Below, piece by piece: positions 11,326 to 22,328 of a DNA stretch of 64,000 nt. Below the pieces are notes generated by a model. The model was not told where the DNA came from. It made no database searches and worked only from the letters and a program-made list of their open reading frames with translations. Positions within the stretch are counted from its first letter, which is position 1, and every line of letters starts with the position of its first letter. The stretch comes from Taeniopygia guttata (taxonomy: Eukaryota > Chordata > Aves > Passeriformes > Estrildidae), in assembly GCF_048771995.1 (NCBI RefSeq), contig NC_133064.1, positions 25,399,001-25,463,000 on the forward strand, in the 5' to 3' direction. Both the position numbers and the translations under genes were made by a program.

Positions 11326-11562
11326 TGGCCATCACATTGGGAATTGCAGAATGTGGCCGGATGTGTCCAGGGTATAGAGGGCATTCAATTGGCCAAACAG
11401 TCTAGGAGTGTTATACAAATTGAGGGGCTGGATGAGCAATTGGCCTCAGTATGCCCATTTGTATTAGATTATACGGAACCCTTGTGGGGAGGAGATCTGA
11501 TGGCCCAGTGGGGAGCCAGAATTGACATTCCTAGGACCCCCCAGATTAAGACAAGAATATAA
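11326..11562 (+). pseudogene. pro: Betaretrovirus-like protease C-terminal fragment
   Basis: An open stretch of about 79 codons matches, residue block by residue block, the end of provirus B's protease at 23720-23950: HWELQ, VAG, QGI-G, Q-AK, VIQIEG, LASV-PFV, PLW, and QWG followed by IPRTP. The catalytic Asp-Thr-Gly region is missing upstream, replaced by the LTR at 11011-11325. It is a dead internal piece of a betaretrovirus-like provirus. Confidence 0.8.
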
Positions 11563-11650
11563 GAACTCTTTGATTAAAATAGTCCTGATTTGTTGCATTG
11601 TGTTATTGAGTTTGTTCAGTTTGTTAAGTGGTTTAGTCCTGCACCCCCAT
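11563..11650 (+). pseudogene. env: Env membrane-anchor remnant
   Basis: Encodes a short hydrophobic run (IKIVLICCIVLL followed by SLFSLL) directly before a G-family LTR, the position of an envelope transmembrane segment. It directly follows the protease scrap, so pol and most of env were deleted or two elements abut. Too short to assign to a specific virus group. Confidence 0.5.
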
Positions 11651-12205
11651 GTAAGTGGTCCTGCCCTCCTTTGCCTCCTCCCATCCCTATGTCAATCCTC
11701 CTTTCCCTCCTACCCTGAAATGTCGCCCTTTTGAGGACCCCGCCCCTGGACCCGTCCATCACTCGGCAGCCCTTCCTTTCTTTCTGGAAGGTTCCACCCC
11801 GGACGTTGAGTGATAGGCCGAACAGCCAGGTCTCCTTCTACCCTCTTTCCCCATTGGTGTTCCTTCATGTATGTCACCTTGATTTCCACACCCCTGTTTG
11901 CTCTCATTAGCCCACTGTAGGGCCATCCCATGGTTACCACCCACTGTTATAAGCCTGTGCAAGAGGCTGCTTGTTGCTCTTGCAGGCAGCTTACCCTCCA
12001 ACCCAGGTAGCTCTTCTGAGCTGAAAAATAAAGTTGGATTACAAACCCCTGCAGGAGATGACTCCTTGCCTTTGTCATTGTCGCCAAGGTCTCCCTGGGG
12101 CTCGGGAATTACGAACCCAAAGCTGCCGTCCTTACCTCCCGAGGTTTGGGAAGGTGGCCCATGCTGACCTCGGTGTCCAGCTGAGCCAGGCAAGCATTTC
12201 CAGGA
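11651..12205 (+). mobile_element. G-family LTR (probably a 3' LTR)
   Basis: Shares with the 16834 copy the order CCATCACTCGG, then TTCCACCCCGGACGTTGAGTGAT, then an ATTGG box, a TTATAAGCC promoter-like box near 11949, and AAAAATAAAG poly(A) near 12025. An env-tail-like hydrophobic frame precedes it, so it is likely a 3' LTR. The right end is uncertain. Confidence 0.55.
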
Positions 12206-14492
12206 CAGACACCATGGCACTGATTCTCCTGTTTGAAGTGGCAGTATTCCTCTCCCAAGGAGGTGTTGGAGGCATCTCAGGGCTTATTCAGGCAGTGCTT
12301 GAAACCAGTGATGTAAGCTTTGCCTTATTTCTCAGTTAGGTGTTATTCTTTGTACCTTCCTTGGTTCATTTGGGTCTTCCCAAACCCTTATCACCCAGTC
12401 CCAGTTGAAAGTCAATTTGGTATCACCCGGTTTTAATATGATAGTCCATTATTCAAGGTACTTCACAACTTTTTTGATTTTGCTGGCATGAATTCACCCT
12501 TTTCCTGCTTTTTTAGTAGTACCTGGAATGGACTTCTTAATAATGCAGTGTTAAAAGAAAGACAATACCGCATTAACTTTTACCATTAGTTTTCTTCAAA
12601 ACTTTCTGGGTTTAATTAAATTCTTTTTCTACAGCTGCCTCTTCTTGTATTCAGCTGTGTTAGTAGCTGCAGAGGCCAATTCTTCTTCCTGTGAGTTAAA
12701 TAAGAAAGACCAGGCCAATTTGAACACGAGATGTATCACATCCCTTGCTTTTTACTTTTTGGTCAACATTTAACTGTTTTAGTCTTACAGACCTATTCTT
12801 CAGAACAAAAGCCTCTTCTTCTTAACAACAAAAAACCAGAAAGCAAAAAGAAATTTTGCTTAAAAAAATAAACCACTTTGTGAGAGTCAGCTATTTCTGC
12901 CTTGATCTTATCTCTAGCAGGGTTCCCTCTCTCCCTCTTTTCACAGCCTTGCATTTAACTCTGTCCTTCGCCTCTCCCCCCCTGTTGTCACTCTTCCTAG
13001 CAGGAATGGAGGAGAACTTACAGATAGCTATGGGTAAGGGGACCTTGGAGGCTTATTTTTCTCTCCCCTTTGCTCTCTGTATTTTTTCTCTCTTCACATT
13101 TCAACATCCGCTTTCCAACATCAACCCCCTTTCTAACATTAGTCCAACATCCTGGAGAGGTGAGTCTGCCAAACACCCCTCCCCCTTTTTCAACTTCTTT
13201 ACAAATTAAATTACGTTTGTTACATGTGTTCTGCAGGCGTGCAATTCACGGCACCCTCCACCAAGGCTACCAGCCACTCACAGCTGACACAGTGCCAAAA
13301 CTTAAGACTTGCTTTGCTATCACAATTTTTTCTATTCACAAGCTTGAAAAGGTTGCAGGAACAAGGTAAACAACAACTTACTTCAAAAGTGACCCTGCCT
13401 GCACCAAAAAAAATTGGAGGCAATGCTAGTTAGTGCAATGCAATTTGCAACGAAGTTAACGTTTGAATTGGAAATGGCATCTGAGGACACACAGCATGAG
13501 TTTTACAAATATATAATTTGAAGAGGGAATAGACAAAATATGAATGCAGGGGGGGGGGGGCAGCAAGTAAGGAATTTGTCTCTGTAATACCTTCTCTTTG
13601 ACTGCTAGGAAACACTGTCCAAAGAGGTTCCTGTGGTACAAACAATAACTGGATGGGAAGAGGCACTCTTGAATTCGAGCTTTAATGTCAAAATAGGAAA
13701 CTGCCCCTGAGCACTGCAGTGGTGAAGCACCCTGCCTGCAACTCACCAGAGGCAAGCCACTGATGCCATGCTGCAGCGCTACCTGCAGCACAGAGGGAAT
13801 CATGGCCAAGCTCTCCCTGCAGGCCTGGATAAACCAAACAAGGAACCCACAACTTCCTCATAGCTCTCTAACTCATTCAAGAAATAGAACTACAGCAAGC
13901 AGAGATCCCCCCACCATCTTTTTCATATGTGTGTGTCACACACCCACAGTGACGCTGAAAGTAACAAATTAATAGCTTACATTAGAAGATACTGAAACTT
14001 TTTCCTCATCTAGCTTTGTAGGTTCCCTTTTATATATGTAGCCACCTCCAATTCTGGGAAAAAAATGACCCCTATTTTTCAGAAGTGCTATGCATGCACA
14101 ACTCTACTTGCTGTTCCAGGTGTACTGCAAATAGTTAGCACTTCCAGAAAAACTAACAAACAAACAGAATAAAATCCAAGAAAGCAAAACACATTTGAGT
14201 ATATGAAAAAGGACAGGCAAGAAGGAAAAATGTTTATCATTGACCTACCAAGCAGCTGGTGTTACCTTTAGTTTAACTTTACACACTGAGAACCACTTGA
14301 CTGAACAGCCTCGCATCGACTCAAAATAAAATAAAAAGCAGGTTTTGCTATGTCACAGCTGTAAACTAGTTTTTCAGTCTTAGAGTACAGCAAGTTACGT
14401 ATTTCAAGATGAAAAATCACAATGAAAATTGGAAGAAATAATTTAAACTACTTATACATATCAAAGGGAAAAGAATTAGCTGAATCAACAGC
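12206..14492. other. Unassigned 2.3 kb
   Basis: No recognisable gene. Short open frames on both strands have no family signal. A poly-G tract sits near 13550-13560. Diverged repeats are likely but not identifiable by eye. Confidence 0.4.
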
Positions 14493-14990
14493 TCAATGAA
14501 GACATCTGCTCAGCATGAAGCATCCTCCCCTATTTCCTTCCCCAGCCCAAACTTCCTTGTTATTTTTTTTTTCTTTATCCACTTGGCCTAATTTTAAAAC
14601 TCTAGCTGTCATCTTCCCATCTTCTGGGATAACCCCTATTTCTAATTTCACTTGTAAATTTTGTCCCAATAAGTTGCTACCCTCCCCTGGGACCAATAAG
14701 ACATCGTCCATCCAAAATTTAGTTTCTCCCTCAATTACCACATTTTTAATGACAGAACTGTGAAACTCTCTCCTTTTGCTCCTGTTACTTTACAGTATCT
14801 TTGTTCACACTATAACCTTTTTGGAATATTTAACAGACAGGTTCTTTCTGCCCCTGTGTCTACTACAACTTCTAATTCTTCTCCTTGGGGACTCAGTTTT
14901 AAAGTTATTGCCAGCTCCAGATGGTATTTGTCCCCTAAAATATAGAGCTTATGACTTCTCTATTCCTCTTCTGAGCCCATCTGTCAGAAG
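14493..14990 (-). pseudogene. pro: Gammaretrovirus-like protease fragment
   Basis: On the minus strand a Val-Asp-Thr-Gly-Ala-Glu-Arg active-site block lies near 14844-14863 and a Leu-Leu-Gly-Gln-Asn-Leu block (the position of LLGRDL in provirus F) lies downstream within the 14493-14741 frame. Stops and frame changes separate them. It follows the gag remnant at 15005-16503 in the normal gag-pro order and ends without reverse transcriptase. Confidence 0.7.
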
Positions 14991-15004
14991 ATTTTCAGAT
15001 CTTT

Positions 15005-16503
15005 TTACCCATTTCGGACATTTCTCCTATAATGTCCTTTGCCTTTACAGTAAAAACAGATATTCCTGCAATGCTCCTGAGACTTGGTTTGTATTGGGGT
15101 TTTATTATTTCCTGTTCCCCTGTCTCTACAACTGTCATATCTAGGAGTAGTGCTTGTATGTTTTTGGGTTTTTTTCTTGGAATTGTTTTCTCGCATGGTG
15201 ACTGCCACAATCCGTGCTTTTAGTTTGGCTTTGGCCACAAACTTTCTGAGCCCCCTTTAATAAACTGTCTAATGATTTATCATGCCAATCTTCAATTTTT
15301 TCCATTTTTTTTCCTAATATCTGGCCAATATTTCAGACCCCAGGTCTAACCATGTATGGCGACGCATTGCATTTCTTAAATGCTCTAGAAATTTAGATGG
15401 AGTCTCGGAAGGCCCCTGCTTAAGGGAATATAGGGCAGACTAGTTTATGGTCTTGGGAATAGCTCTTTTCACTCCTGTTACTATTCACTCTTGATAATTA
15501 GTTAATTTTTTTATTTCTGCTGATATGTTAGGGTTCCATTTTGGGTGTTGGAGGGGAAAATATTCTTTTACATCCAGCTGCTTGCTTTTGCAGTAATCTT
15601 TTGCCAAAGTTCCTGCCGTTTTCAAGATTAACTGTTTTTCTGTCTCAGTAAAAGCCTCTAATAGTAACTGCATGTTAGCCCAATTTGGATTGTGCTGTTT
15701 GATAACATATTGTAAATGTTTGGCAGTGAGTATTGGATCAACATGATAATTTCTAGCAATCCTCTCACATGTTTTTAAGTCAAGAGTGGTGAATGGCACT
15801 TTAATCATTAGTTTTTTCCCTTCTGGTCCCACTGCCTCTCACAGAGGGGCCTGTAACACTTCCTGCCTCTTAGTTCTGGATGAAATTGGGCTGGCAGGAG
15901 GGGGATAGATCTGAGTGGATGTGCCTTTTCCACTTGAGTCCTCTTCCTCTTTTTTTGGGAAATCCTCTTCATCTTGATTATTATCTCTCTCATCCCTCCA
16001 TCTCCATCTCCTAGAAGGAGTTTTTACCAGATGAAATGTATTTTGTTCTTGCTCCTTAGTATGATAAACTTTATCTGATCTCATATATTGCTGTCCTATA
16101 TTGCATGCTGAACAACAGCATTTGATTTGTCCTCTCTTTGCTTTGTTTTCTTTTTTGAGAGCTAACACCCGTGGGTCAGAAGGAGCTCTGAGCCCACAGT
16201 CTCTCTGCTATTCTGGGTGATTTCTTAAAGTAAAAATATATCAGCATACGAAACTTCATCTCATTTACTTTCCTGTCTTAAGAATAATATTAGTTGCAGT
16301 AAGATATTATAATCTAAAGTTTCAGCAGGAGGCCACTTAGCCCCATCTTCTAACCTGTATAATGGCTACTAGCATGTGCAATATTGAATTAATTTTTTTT
16401 TTTTTATTTTCCAGCCGCCCCTACTGGCGACTTCCTTCCAGTGAGCTAAGATGTACCCCAAGGTGCTAGCCCGGGGAACTTCTTTATTTTGATTAGTTCC
16501 CAT
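15005..16503 (-). pseudogene. gag: Gammaretrovirus-like gag remnant
   Basis: The start near 16503 encodes Met-Gly followed by a matrix-like STLGYIL-HWKE stretch, parallel to the matrix of provirus F. A Pro-rich YPPPASP late-domain-like motif follows, then a capsid segment (15485-15832) with PFTTLDL and NPNWANMQLLLE. A nucleocapsid zinc-knuckle-like CFYCKGKGHYRRN at 15005-15238 appears to lack its last Cys. At least three frame breaks disable it. It belongs to the same broad lineage as proviruses A and F but is clearly older. Confidence 0.75.
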
Positions 16504-16675
16504 TACTTCCTTTTCCTTGTTCTATCTTGTTTCTACCTAAATCTTTTTTCACAGAGCTTCACAGTTTTTTCCTAATCTTCCTCCCACACACAACCTTAGG
16601 TGGCAGGTATCAAATGTGGTTTTTTGCACACAAGCTTTAAGATTTCAGGTTCTGAGTTAGCTTGATTAGGTACCC
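16504..16675. other. Leader-like non-coding stretch
   Basis: Lies upstream of the gag remnant on the minus strand. No primer-binding site was recognised. Confidence 0.3.
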
Positions 16676-16833
16676 TTAATTTATATTTGGGGCATATGCT
16701 CTGACGACTACTAGAGCAGTAATACTAGTGTCTTTTATAAATTTTACACTGCAACAGTACCTTGTGGAGTTGTGTTTTTTATGTTTTATTACATTTGTAT
16801 TATGTATAGGTTTGTTCCATGTACCCCCGGTTC
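16676..16833 (+). pseudogene. Env-tail-like flank shared with 22131-22320
   Basis: Immediately upstream of the G-family LTR, this stretch resembles the reverse complement of 22131-22320 (shared blocks ACATTTGTATTATGT and TTCCATGTACCCCC). The inverse copy also abuts a G-family LTR, so both are probably the 3' end of the G provirus (envelope tail and 3' untranslated region). No clean polypurine tract is visible. Confidence 0.4.
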
Positions 16834-17471
16834 TGTAACGGTTTTCCCTGGGTTTTCCCGCCTTTCCCCGCGTGTCCGTTATCCCCAAAAATGCTAAGTC
16901 ATCCCCCTGTTTACCCCAGATGCCTGTCTGTCACTCGGTGTCCCTTCCCATCCACCTAGAATCTTCCCCCCGGGACGCCGGGTGATTGGTAAAGGACCTG
17001 GGACCCTTCCCCTGTCTGTCCTTCATTGGATGCACCCCCGTATCCCACCACCCTCAAACCCCCCGCGGTTTTACCCCATTGGCTGCCCGGTTTTCCCCCG
17101 TTCCGTATTTAATTGGTTTGCGCGGTTCGTTCCGTGCTTTCTTCTGGCTGGCTCCAGGGCGTTCCGCCCCGCCCGCGCCTCTCCGGCAAATGCAGGCACG
17201 GCTTGCCTGGTCCCCTTCGAATTATTGTATTCCCCGTTGGATTACAATAAACGGAATTCGCCCTCAGAGAAAGACTCTCTTCGTAATTAGCCGTGGGGTC
17301 GCTGACTGCTCTCTTGAACTCCGATAGCGCTTCCCAAAGCCCCGCGAGGGTCCAGCGGGAAGCGCTAGAAACCTGCCCGCCCCTCTCCCCAGAGCTAGCC
17401 GGGGCAGAGGAATGGCGTCGGGGAGAGGAGCTTCGGCAGTACCTATGCAGGGTGCTAGCTTCTCGATACAC
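16834..17471 (+). mobile_element. G-family LTR
   Basis: Starts TGTAACGG and includes GTCACTCGG, CCCGGGACGCCGGGTGAT, ATTGG boxes, a CCGTATTTAATTGG TATA-type box near 17105, and ATTACAATAAACGG poly(A) near 17240. GC-rich with many CpGs. The same order is present in the copies at 4338, 11651 and (inverted) 21362. The right end near CTCGATACA is approximate. Confidence 0.65.
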
Positions 17472-18269
17472 TAAAAGCCCCTGGGAACTGCCCGCAGAGG
17501 CAGGCTATTCTGTTTGTCACTCTAGGGACTTCTAAATCTTCTATGGCAGGTTGTTCCTAGTTTAGACTTATAATATTATTACCTGAAGTCTGATAAAGCC
17601 CCCTTAATTGAACTCGTTGGTCTCCTCTATCTATCCAATAATCTACAAGGTTCACAAACTCCCAGGGATCAAGTCCAAACCACCGGGGCAAAGGAACTCC
17701 CTGAATTCATCTAGCCACTGTTAAAATACACAAATCACCACCTCTAAACACAGCATATCAACAAATGTCCTTTACTTGTCCCACTTCTCCACGGCTCGGC
17801 CAGCAAAAAAACCCCCCGGGGTTTCACCCGGTCACTTCAGACGCGAGTAGCACTTCACACTCTTCACCCCAAGCCACGGGTACCCTCACCGCGTACTCAC
17901 ACAACTACAAACACATCAGCCACACAGTATCCGGACACCACAAGCACACAAACTTTGGGTTCACTCGACTCACCCACAGAGACGCTAGCGGCCGCTCTCT
18001 CGGAACAGTGAACTCGTCTCCGCTCGCCCTAGCCACCCTATCGGCCAGGCTGCCTGCAGGCACAGGAACGAGGCTGGGCACTCAGACGTCTCTTGAGTGA
18101 CTTATTAGCAGTCCTGTATCTCTCTCTCCAGGGCCCTCTCAGTACATACCGTTTATCCGCACACCAGCAGGTCGTTGTCTGTCTCTGCAGGTGGCAAGCC
18201 GAGACAGAGCGGAGTCCCTCCAGGGGCTGCCCCTGCGAGGACAGAAAATATCCTGCCTGGCTCGCCAGA
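17472..18269. other. Unassigned GC-rich stretch with an unknown minus-strand frame
   Basis: On the minus strand, roughly 17571-17760, about 60 codons are open apart from one TGA and include VPLPRWFGLDPWEF and VDYWIDRGDQ. I do not recognise the family; a retroviral internal origin is plausible because ERV sequence surrounds it. The remaining sequence is CpG-rich without a clear product. Confidence 0.35.
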
Positions 18270-18788
18270 TGACATGTGGATGAAAAATTAAAACCCCACA
18301 ATTCTAAAAAAGATTTGTAGGGAATGGTAACTTTTAATTTTTTCAGCGCTGGGCACACACCGCGATTTCTCCTGCCGCAGGGATCCCCTTTAAAGGGCAT
18401 GTGCGCCCCTTGGGGATTCCTGATTATTTTTATTATTCTGCACTAATTTATATATATATATAATCTTATAATAGGTTCATGCATATTCATCCTGTTGATT
18501 TTGAGTTTAAATTTACAGTTGGCCCTTTGTACAGAGAACTCTCTAATACCTTTGTCCATTTCTGCAGACTTCTTATTTTCTTCATTTCAAAGTTCAAGGG
18601 GCCCCTCTTATCTCTTCACCTTGGAGATTACATTCTTTTCTCCTTGGCTGGGACAGTTTTACAAGCACAGCAGAGTTAAAAGACTAAACAGCAGATTTCA
18701 CTTATGTTAACAAGCTACTATGCAGTACACTTCACCTAAATCCAGATGGATTTTCTACCTTGTTAAATTTTACTCTGTTTCAGACCCA
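18270..18788 (-). mobile_element. K-type LTR, minus orientation
   Basis: Near reverse complement of the solo LTR at 27031-27543: matching TGACA-end, CACAATTC and AAAGATTTGTAGGGAA blocks, CAGCGCTGGGC, ATAAGAGGGGCCCCTTGAA (inverted) and GGTAGAAAATCCATCTGGA (inverted). GCCAGA occurs at both edges (18264-18269 and 18790-18795, one extra base at the right), a probable 6-bp target duplication. Confidence 0.75.
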
Positions 18789-18935
18789 TGCCAGAGAAGT
18801 TCACAGAGAACTGTCTCCTGTGGGAGGGACCCCATAGTGCAGCAGGGGAAGGAGTCCTCTCCCAGAGTAGCAGAAGAAAATCTCAGTGATGAACTTACCA
18901 AAACCCCATGCCTTGTCTCCCTGCTCTGTCAGTGG

Positions 18936-19515
18936 TGTAATGAACAAAAGAGCCTTCCTGGTTCCCATGGCAATACTAGGACCACTACTGAGTACTGATA
19001 TTGAAATGTTAATTAGGTAATTGCTCTGTTTGTTTTCTCTAATCTACCTGGAGATCCCCTCCCCCCCCCCCCCCCCCGCTGCCATTCTAGGACTAAGATG
19101 CAAATAGGTGAACCCGTGGAACCATGGGACTGTGTTTTGGGGGATAAAGACACCCCTAAATGGAGAACTAAACACAGTTGAGGGGGCTGGACAGGTGTGC
19201 TGGCTGAGGAAGAGGCAAACACATCCCCTGATCGACGTTTGACCTGTCACCATCACCTACGGAAGACTAGACTGGAGTGGGCTGCGGGAAGCAGGAACAA
19301 TGAGGCAAATTTTCCTGGCATTACCACGAGGAAAGGGGGGGGACAGCTGCTGCTTGGGACTTCAGCAACAGACTCTGCACGCCTCCTCCCTCCCCCTTCA
19401 TCTACCTGGAAAAAGCTACATCAGTGGGGGTGAGCTCCGTGTCTGCCCCCCTGTCCAGTTGATCTTTTTAATAAAGAGCTGAACATTAATAAAGGCATTA
19501 GCCCTGTTCATTTCA
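18936..19515 (+). mobile_element. Provirus A 5' LTR
   Basis: TGTAATGAAC start, CATTTCA end, a poly-C tract near 19053-19077, and AATAAAGAGC followed by AATAAAGGC near the 3' end. It differs from the 31910 LTR by only scattered bases, supporting a common integration event. Confidence 0.8.
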
Positions 19516-19517
19516 AT

Positions 19518-19535
19518 CGGGGGATCATCCAGGAT
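19518..19535 (+). promoter_or_regulatory. Provirus A primer-binding site, tRNA-Pro-like
   Basis: The sequence CGGGGGATCATCCAGGAT lies two bases after the LTR and matches about 14 of 18 positions of the tRNA-Pro-type site used by many gammaretroviruses. The mismatches are mostly transitions, as expected from decay. Confidence 0.65.
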
Positions 19536-19739
19536 AGCCATGCCCAAAGACAACCCCTGGACAGCTGGACAGTTCGGCCACCTGCTTCAAGGGACCCTCA
19601 GGAGTTGCTGGCTACCCCCGGACCCGAGATTAGCAACGCATAAGGGGGGCAAGTGAATGGAATAGAGGAGTGACTGAGGTGTCTCCTTAGAGGCAAAGCA
19701 GTCCCTCCTCTGGGCATGTGGAGGTTCTCTAGGGATAAA

Positions 19740-20130
19740 GTAAGTCCCTGGCAATCAGGGCAAGGGGAATTGTCCCCAGAAGGGCCGGTGGGATGTCCCT
19801 GGCAGGTGGGGCAGGATGTCCTGGCAGGCAGGAGCGGCAAGTCCTGCCAGGCAGAGGGCACGTCCCCAGCAGGCAGGATGGGATAGCAGGGCAGGTGGGA
19901 TGTCCCTGGCAAACAAAAACTAAAAGTCCCCAACCGAGCAGGTAGGGGAATGTCCCGGGCAGGGGAGATGTCCCTGGCAGGTAGGGCATATCCCAGCAGG
20001 CAGGGAGCATGTCCTGGCAGGCAGGCATGAACCTGAGTAAGCAGAAAGCCAAGAAGGCAAGTAAGTAAGCAAGTAAAGAAGCGGGCAGGAAGGCAAGCAG
20101 GTTAAGCTTAATAAGAAAAGCTGGGCAGGG
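19740..20130 (+). repeat. Leader minisatellite of GGCAGG-type units
   Basis: The leader of provirus A contains many imperfect units around TGTCC-TGGCAGG and CAGCAGGCAGG, grading into AAGGCAAGTAAG repeats. This yields Pro/Cys/Leu-rich open frames on the minus strand that I do not regard as genes. Repeats here could have affected packaging or translation of the element, but this is speculation. Confidence 0.7.
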
Positions 20131-20178
20131 GGGGCTTGGCAAGAGTTCAAGTGTAAGGCTGGGCAGGACATTTGACCT

Positions 20179-20499
20179 TTTTACAGTGTGCTCGGGCTAT
20201 GCTTTTCCCCATTTCCAGGGACCCCTGTGGCTCTGATCAGATAACTGGTCCTTCCTTCCTGCCCTGACGGGGTTGGCAGAGAGCCAGAGAGCCCTCCCTG
20301 TCCAGAGCCTAGATAAGGCAATGACCCTTCCTGTTTGCTCTCTTTCCCCCCTCACCTCATGGAATAAAGAAGCTGGACAACCACATCAGGGATAGAGCTT
20401 CTTTTGAATCTTTGCCCATCTCCTGACGTTCCTCCCATCAAGGCCTCATATCTCTGGGCTAGCCTAATAATTTAGGGGCTGAGATAGGTAGGCGCATCA
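20179..20499 (+). mobile_element. Provirus B 5' LTR
   Basis: Matches the 3' LTR at 28120 throughout; the start reads TTTTACAG rather than TGTTACAG. Poly(A) signal in CATGGAATAAAG near 20360. Ends GCGCATCA. Confidence 0.8.
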
Positions 20500-20501
20500 A
20501 T

Positions 20502-20519
20502 TGGCCCCCAATGTGGGTT
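20502..20519 (+). promoter_or_regulatory. Provirus B primer-binding site, tRNA-Lys-like
   Basis: TGGCCCCCAATGTGGGTT follows the LTR by two bases and agrees at about 14 of 18 positions with the Lys1,2-type site usual in betaretroviruses. This supports the classification from the gag-dUTPase-protease order. Confidence 0.65.
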
Positions 20520-20570
20520 TGCTAAAATCCCAAGCAGGAGCTGGAGCCTTTATTTAAGGGGTCTCAAAAG

Positions 20571-21080
20571 TGTTATGAACAAAACAGCCTGGCTGGGACA
20601 CTTGGCTTGGGCTAAGTACTGACATTGAAATGTTAATTAGCTAATTGTTCCTGGGAATCACCTACCTCCCCCCACCCTCACTACCATTCTAGGACTGGGA
20701 TGCAAAATAATCCAGTGGAATCATGGGAGGGGGTTTTGGGGATGAAAAACACCCCTAAATGGAAAAGATGGGCACAGTGGAGGGGGCTGGATGGGTGTGC
20801 TTCTTAGGGAAAAGGGAACCCCATCTCTAGTCTGTGTTTAACCTGTCGCCATAACCTGCAAGGGGCCAGACTGGACTGGGCTGTGGGAAGCAGGGGCAAA
20901 GCAGACACACACTGCCTGGTGCTACCAGGAGGGAAAGAAAAGAGGACGGTGTGCTGAGACTCCAGATACGGACTGCACACCTCTTCACCTCCAGCTACCA
21001 GCGTGCCCCTGGGACCCCTGCGGAGCTGACTTTTAATAAAGAGCTGAATATTATTAAAGGCATAGACCCTGTTTATTTCA
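20571..21080 (+). mobile_element. A-family LTR in provirus B leader
   Basis: TGTTATGAACAAAACAGCC start and TTTATTTCA end with paired AATAAAG signals near 21038 and 21053. It closely resembles the copy at 25989-26654. No flanking duplication (AAAAG versus CTTTC), so it may be a recombinant or part of a deleted A-family insertion. Confidence 0.7.
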
Positions 21081-21361
21081 CTTTCCAGCCTCCAGCAGCA
21101 CTGCTCCCCCACCCTCATCAACAGTTCCCTCCGGGTTGCCGGTCCCTGCACAGCTCCCACCCCGGAATGTTCCGGGGGGGGAGAGGGGGGTAGCCGAGTC
21201 CAGCCCACAGCACCGGTGGGGCAGTGCCCCACGGCACCCGCAGCCCGTGGGGCACCCGCAGCCCGGGAGAGGGGAGTCGACCTGCTTCTCACTGGGACCC
21301 AAGGAGTGAGGGGGGAAAAAACTCCTGCCTCTATGGACACTGGAAATGAATTAATGCCATC
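21081..21361. other. GC-rich unassigned segment
   Basis: Contains CACCCGCAGCCCG repeats (near 21235-21265) and no recognised gene. It may be leader of the A-family element whose LTR ends at 21080. Confidence 0.35.
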
Positions 21362-22320
21362 TGTAGCACCTGTTTGCTGAGGTGCTCTCTTTTTCCCCCT
21401 TTCCCAGCTAGCTCCGTGGGGGGAGGGGAGCGCGGGCAGTTTCTGTCTTTCCCACCGAGCCCCCGAGGGCGTCGGCCGGGGCTACGTGGGTCTGAGAGCA
21501 AGCGGTGAGTCCCACGGCGAATAAAAGGAGAGAGACTTTTCTCCCGCGGGCAGAATTCCGGTTTATTGCAGCTTGGCTGGGAAAGCAAAAACTGAAGGGA
21601 CTGCGGTTTGCCGTGCCGGAGTTTGTTTGTGCCGCTTTGCCGAGCTGGGCGGGGCGGCGCGCTCCGGAGCTGGCTAAGAGCCAGGAGAGGCGGCCGCGCG
21701 GGGCTGCGGCGGAGCAGAAAAGCCGCGGCAGGCTCACGCAGGTGCCGCGGAAGCAGCGGCAGCGGCGGCGGAGCGGAAAAACTGCGGGGGGCCGCCCGGA
21801 GCGGCGGCGGCGGCGGCGGCAGCAGCACGCAGGGGCCAGCCGAGAGAAAAGCCCGGGGCGTCTCCCACCCGCGGGTTAAGTACAGAACAGGGGAAACCCG
21901 GAGCAGCCAATGGGGTAACGCCACGGGGGTCTGAGGGCAGTGGGGTGCAGGGGTACACCCAATGGGGAGTGGCCAGGTGGAGGGTCCTAGGTCATCTGCC
22001 GACCCCGCAGCGTCCCGGGGTGGGATGCCGAGTGACTGACAGGCGGCCTGAGGCGTAAACACAGTGACTTTGCACTTTCTCGGGAAAACAAAGCGCGGGG
22101 ACAGATGGGAAAACCCGGGGGGTCGCTACAGAGCGCGGGGGGGTACATGGAACGAACTTAAACATAATACAAATGTGGTAAAACATATAATAACACAATT
22201 CCACACCTGTTGTATACCTATGTAGGAGAAACGGCACCAGAACCTATCAACCACTACCATATAGAGACAAAACAGAGATTTGTAAAATACAGAGAGAATT
22301 TGGGAGATCAAGCGAGATTT
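21362..22320 (-). mobile_element. G-family 3' end: LTR plus env-tail flank, inverted
   Basis: The LTR spans 21362-22130 (TGTAGCAC ... GTCGCTACA on the plus strand) and on the minus strand has the G-family order: GTCACTCGG, CGGGACGC, ATTGG boxes, GTACTTAACC TATA-type box, GCAATAAACC poly(A). The adjacent 22131-22320 matches the flank of the 16834 LTR, so together they look like a 3' end inserted backwards in provirus B. It is strongly CpG-rich, including GGCGGC runs near 21760-21820. A 243-codon minus frame over it has no family resemblance. Confidence 0.6.
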
Positions 22321-22328
22321 TCAAAGGG

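Noticed and set aside
19729..20171. Overlapping minus-strand frames of about 80-137 codons
   Set aside because: They translate the leader minisatellite and show repetitive Leu/Pro/Cys with no domain.
21331..22062. 243-codon minus-strand frame
   Set aside because: Lies in a GC-rich G-family LTR; Pro/Ala/Arg-rich composition follows CpG content and no domain is visible.
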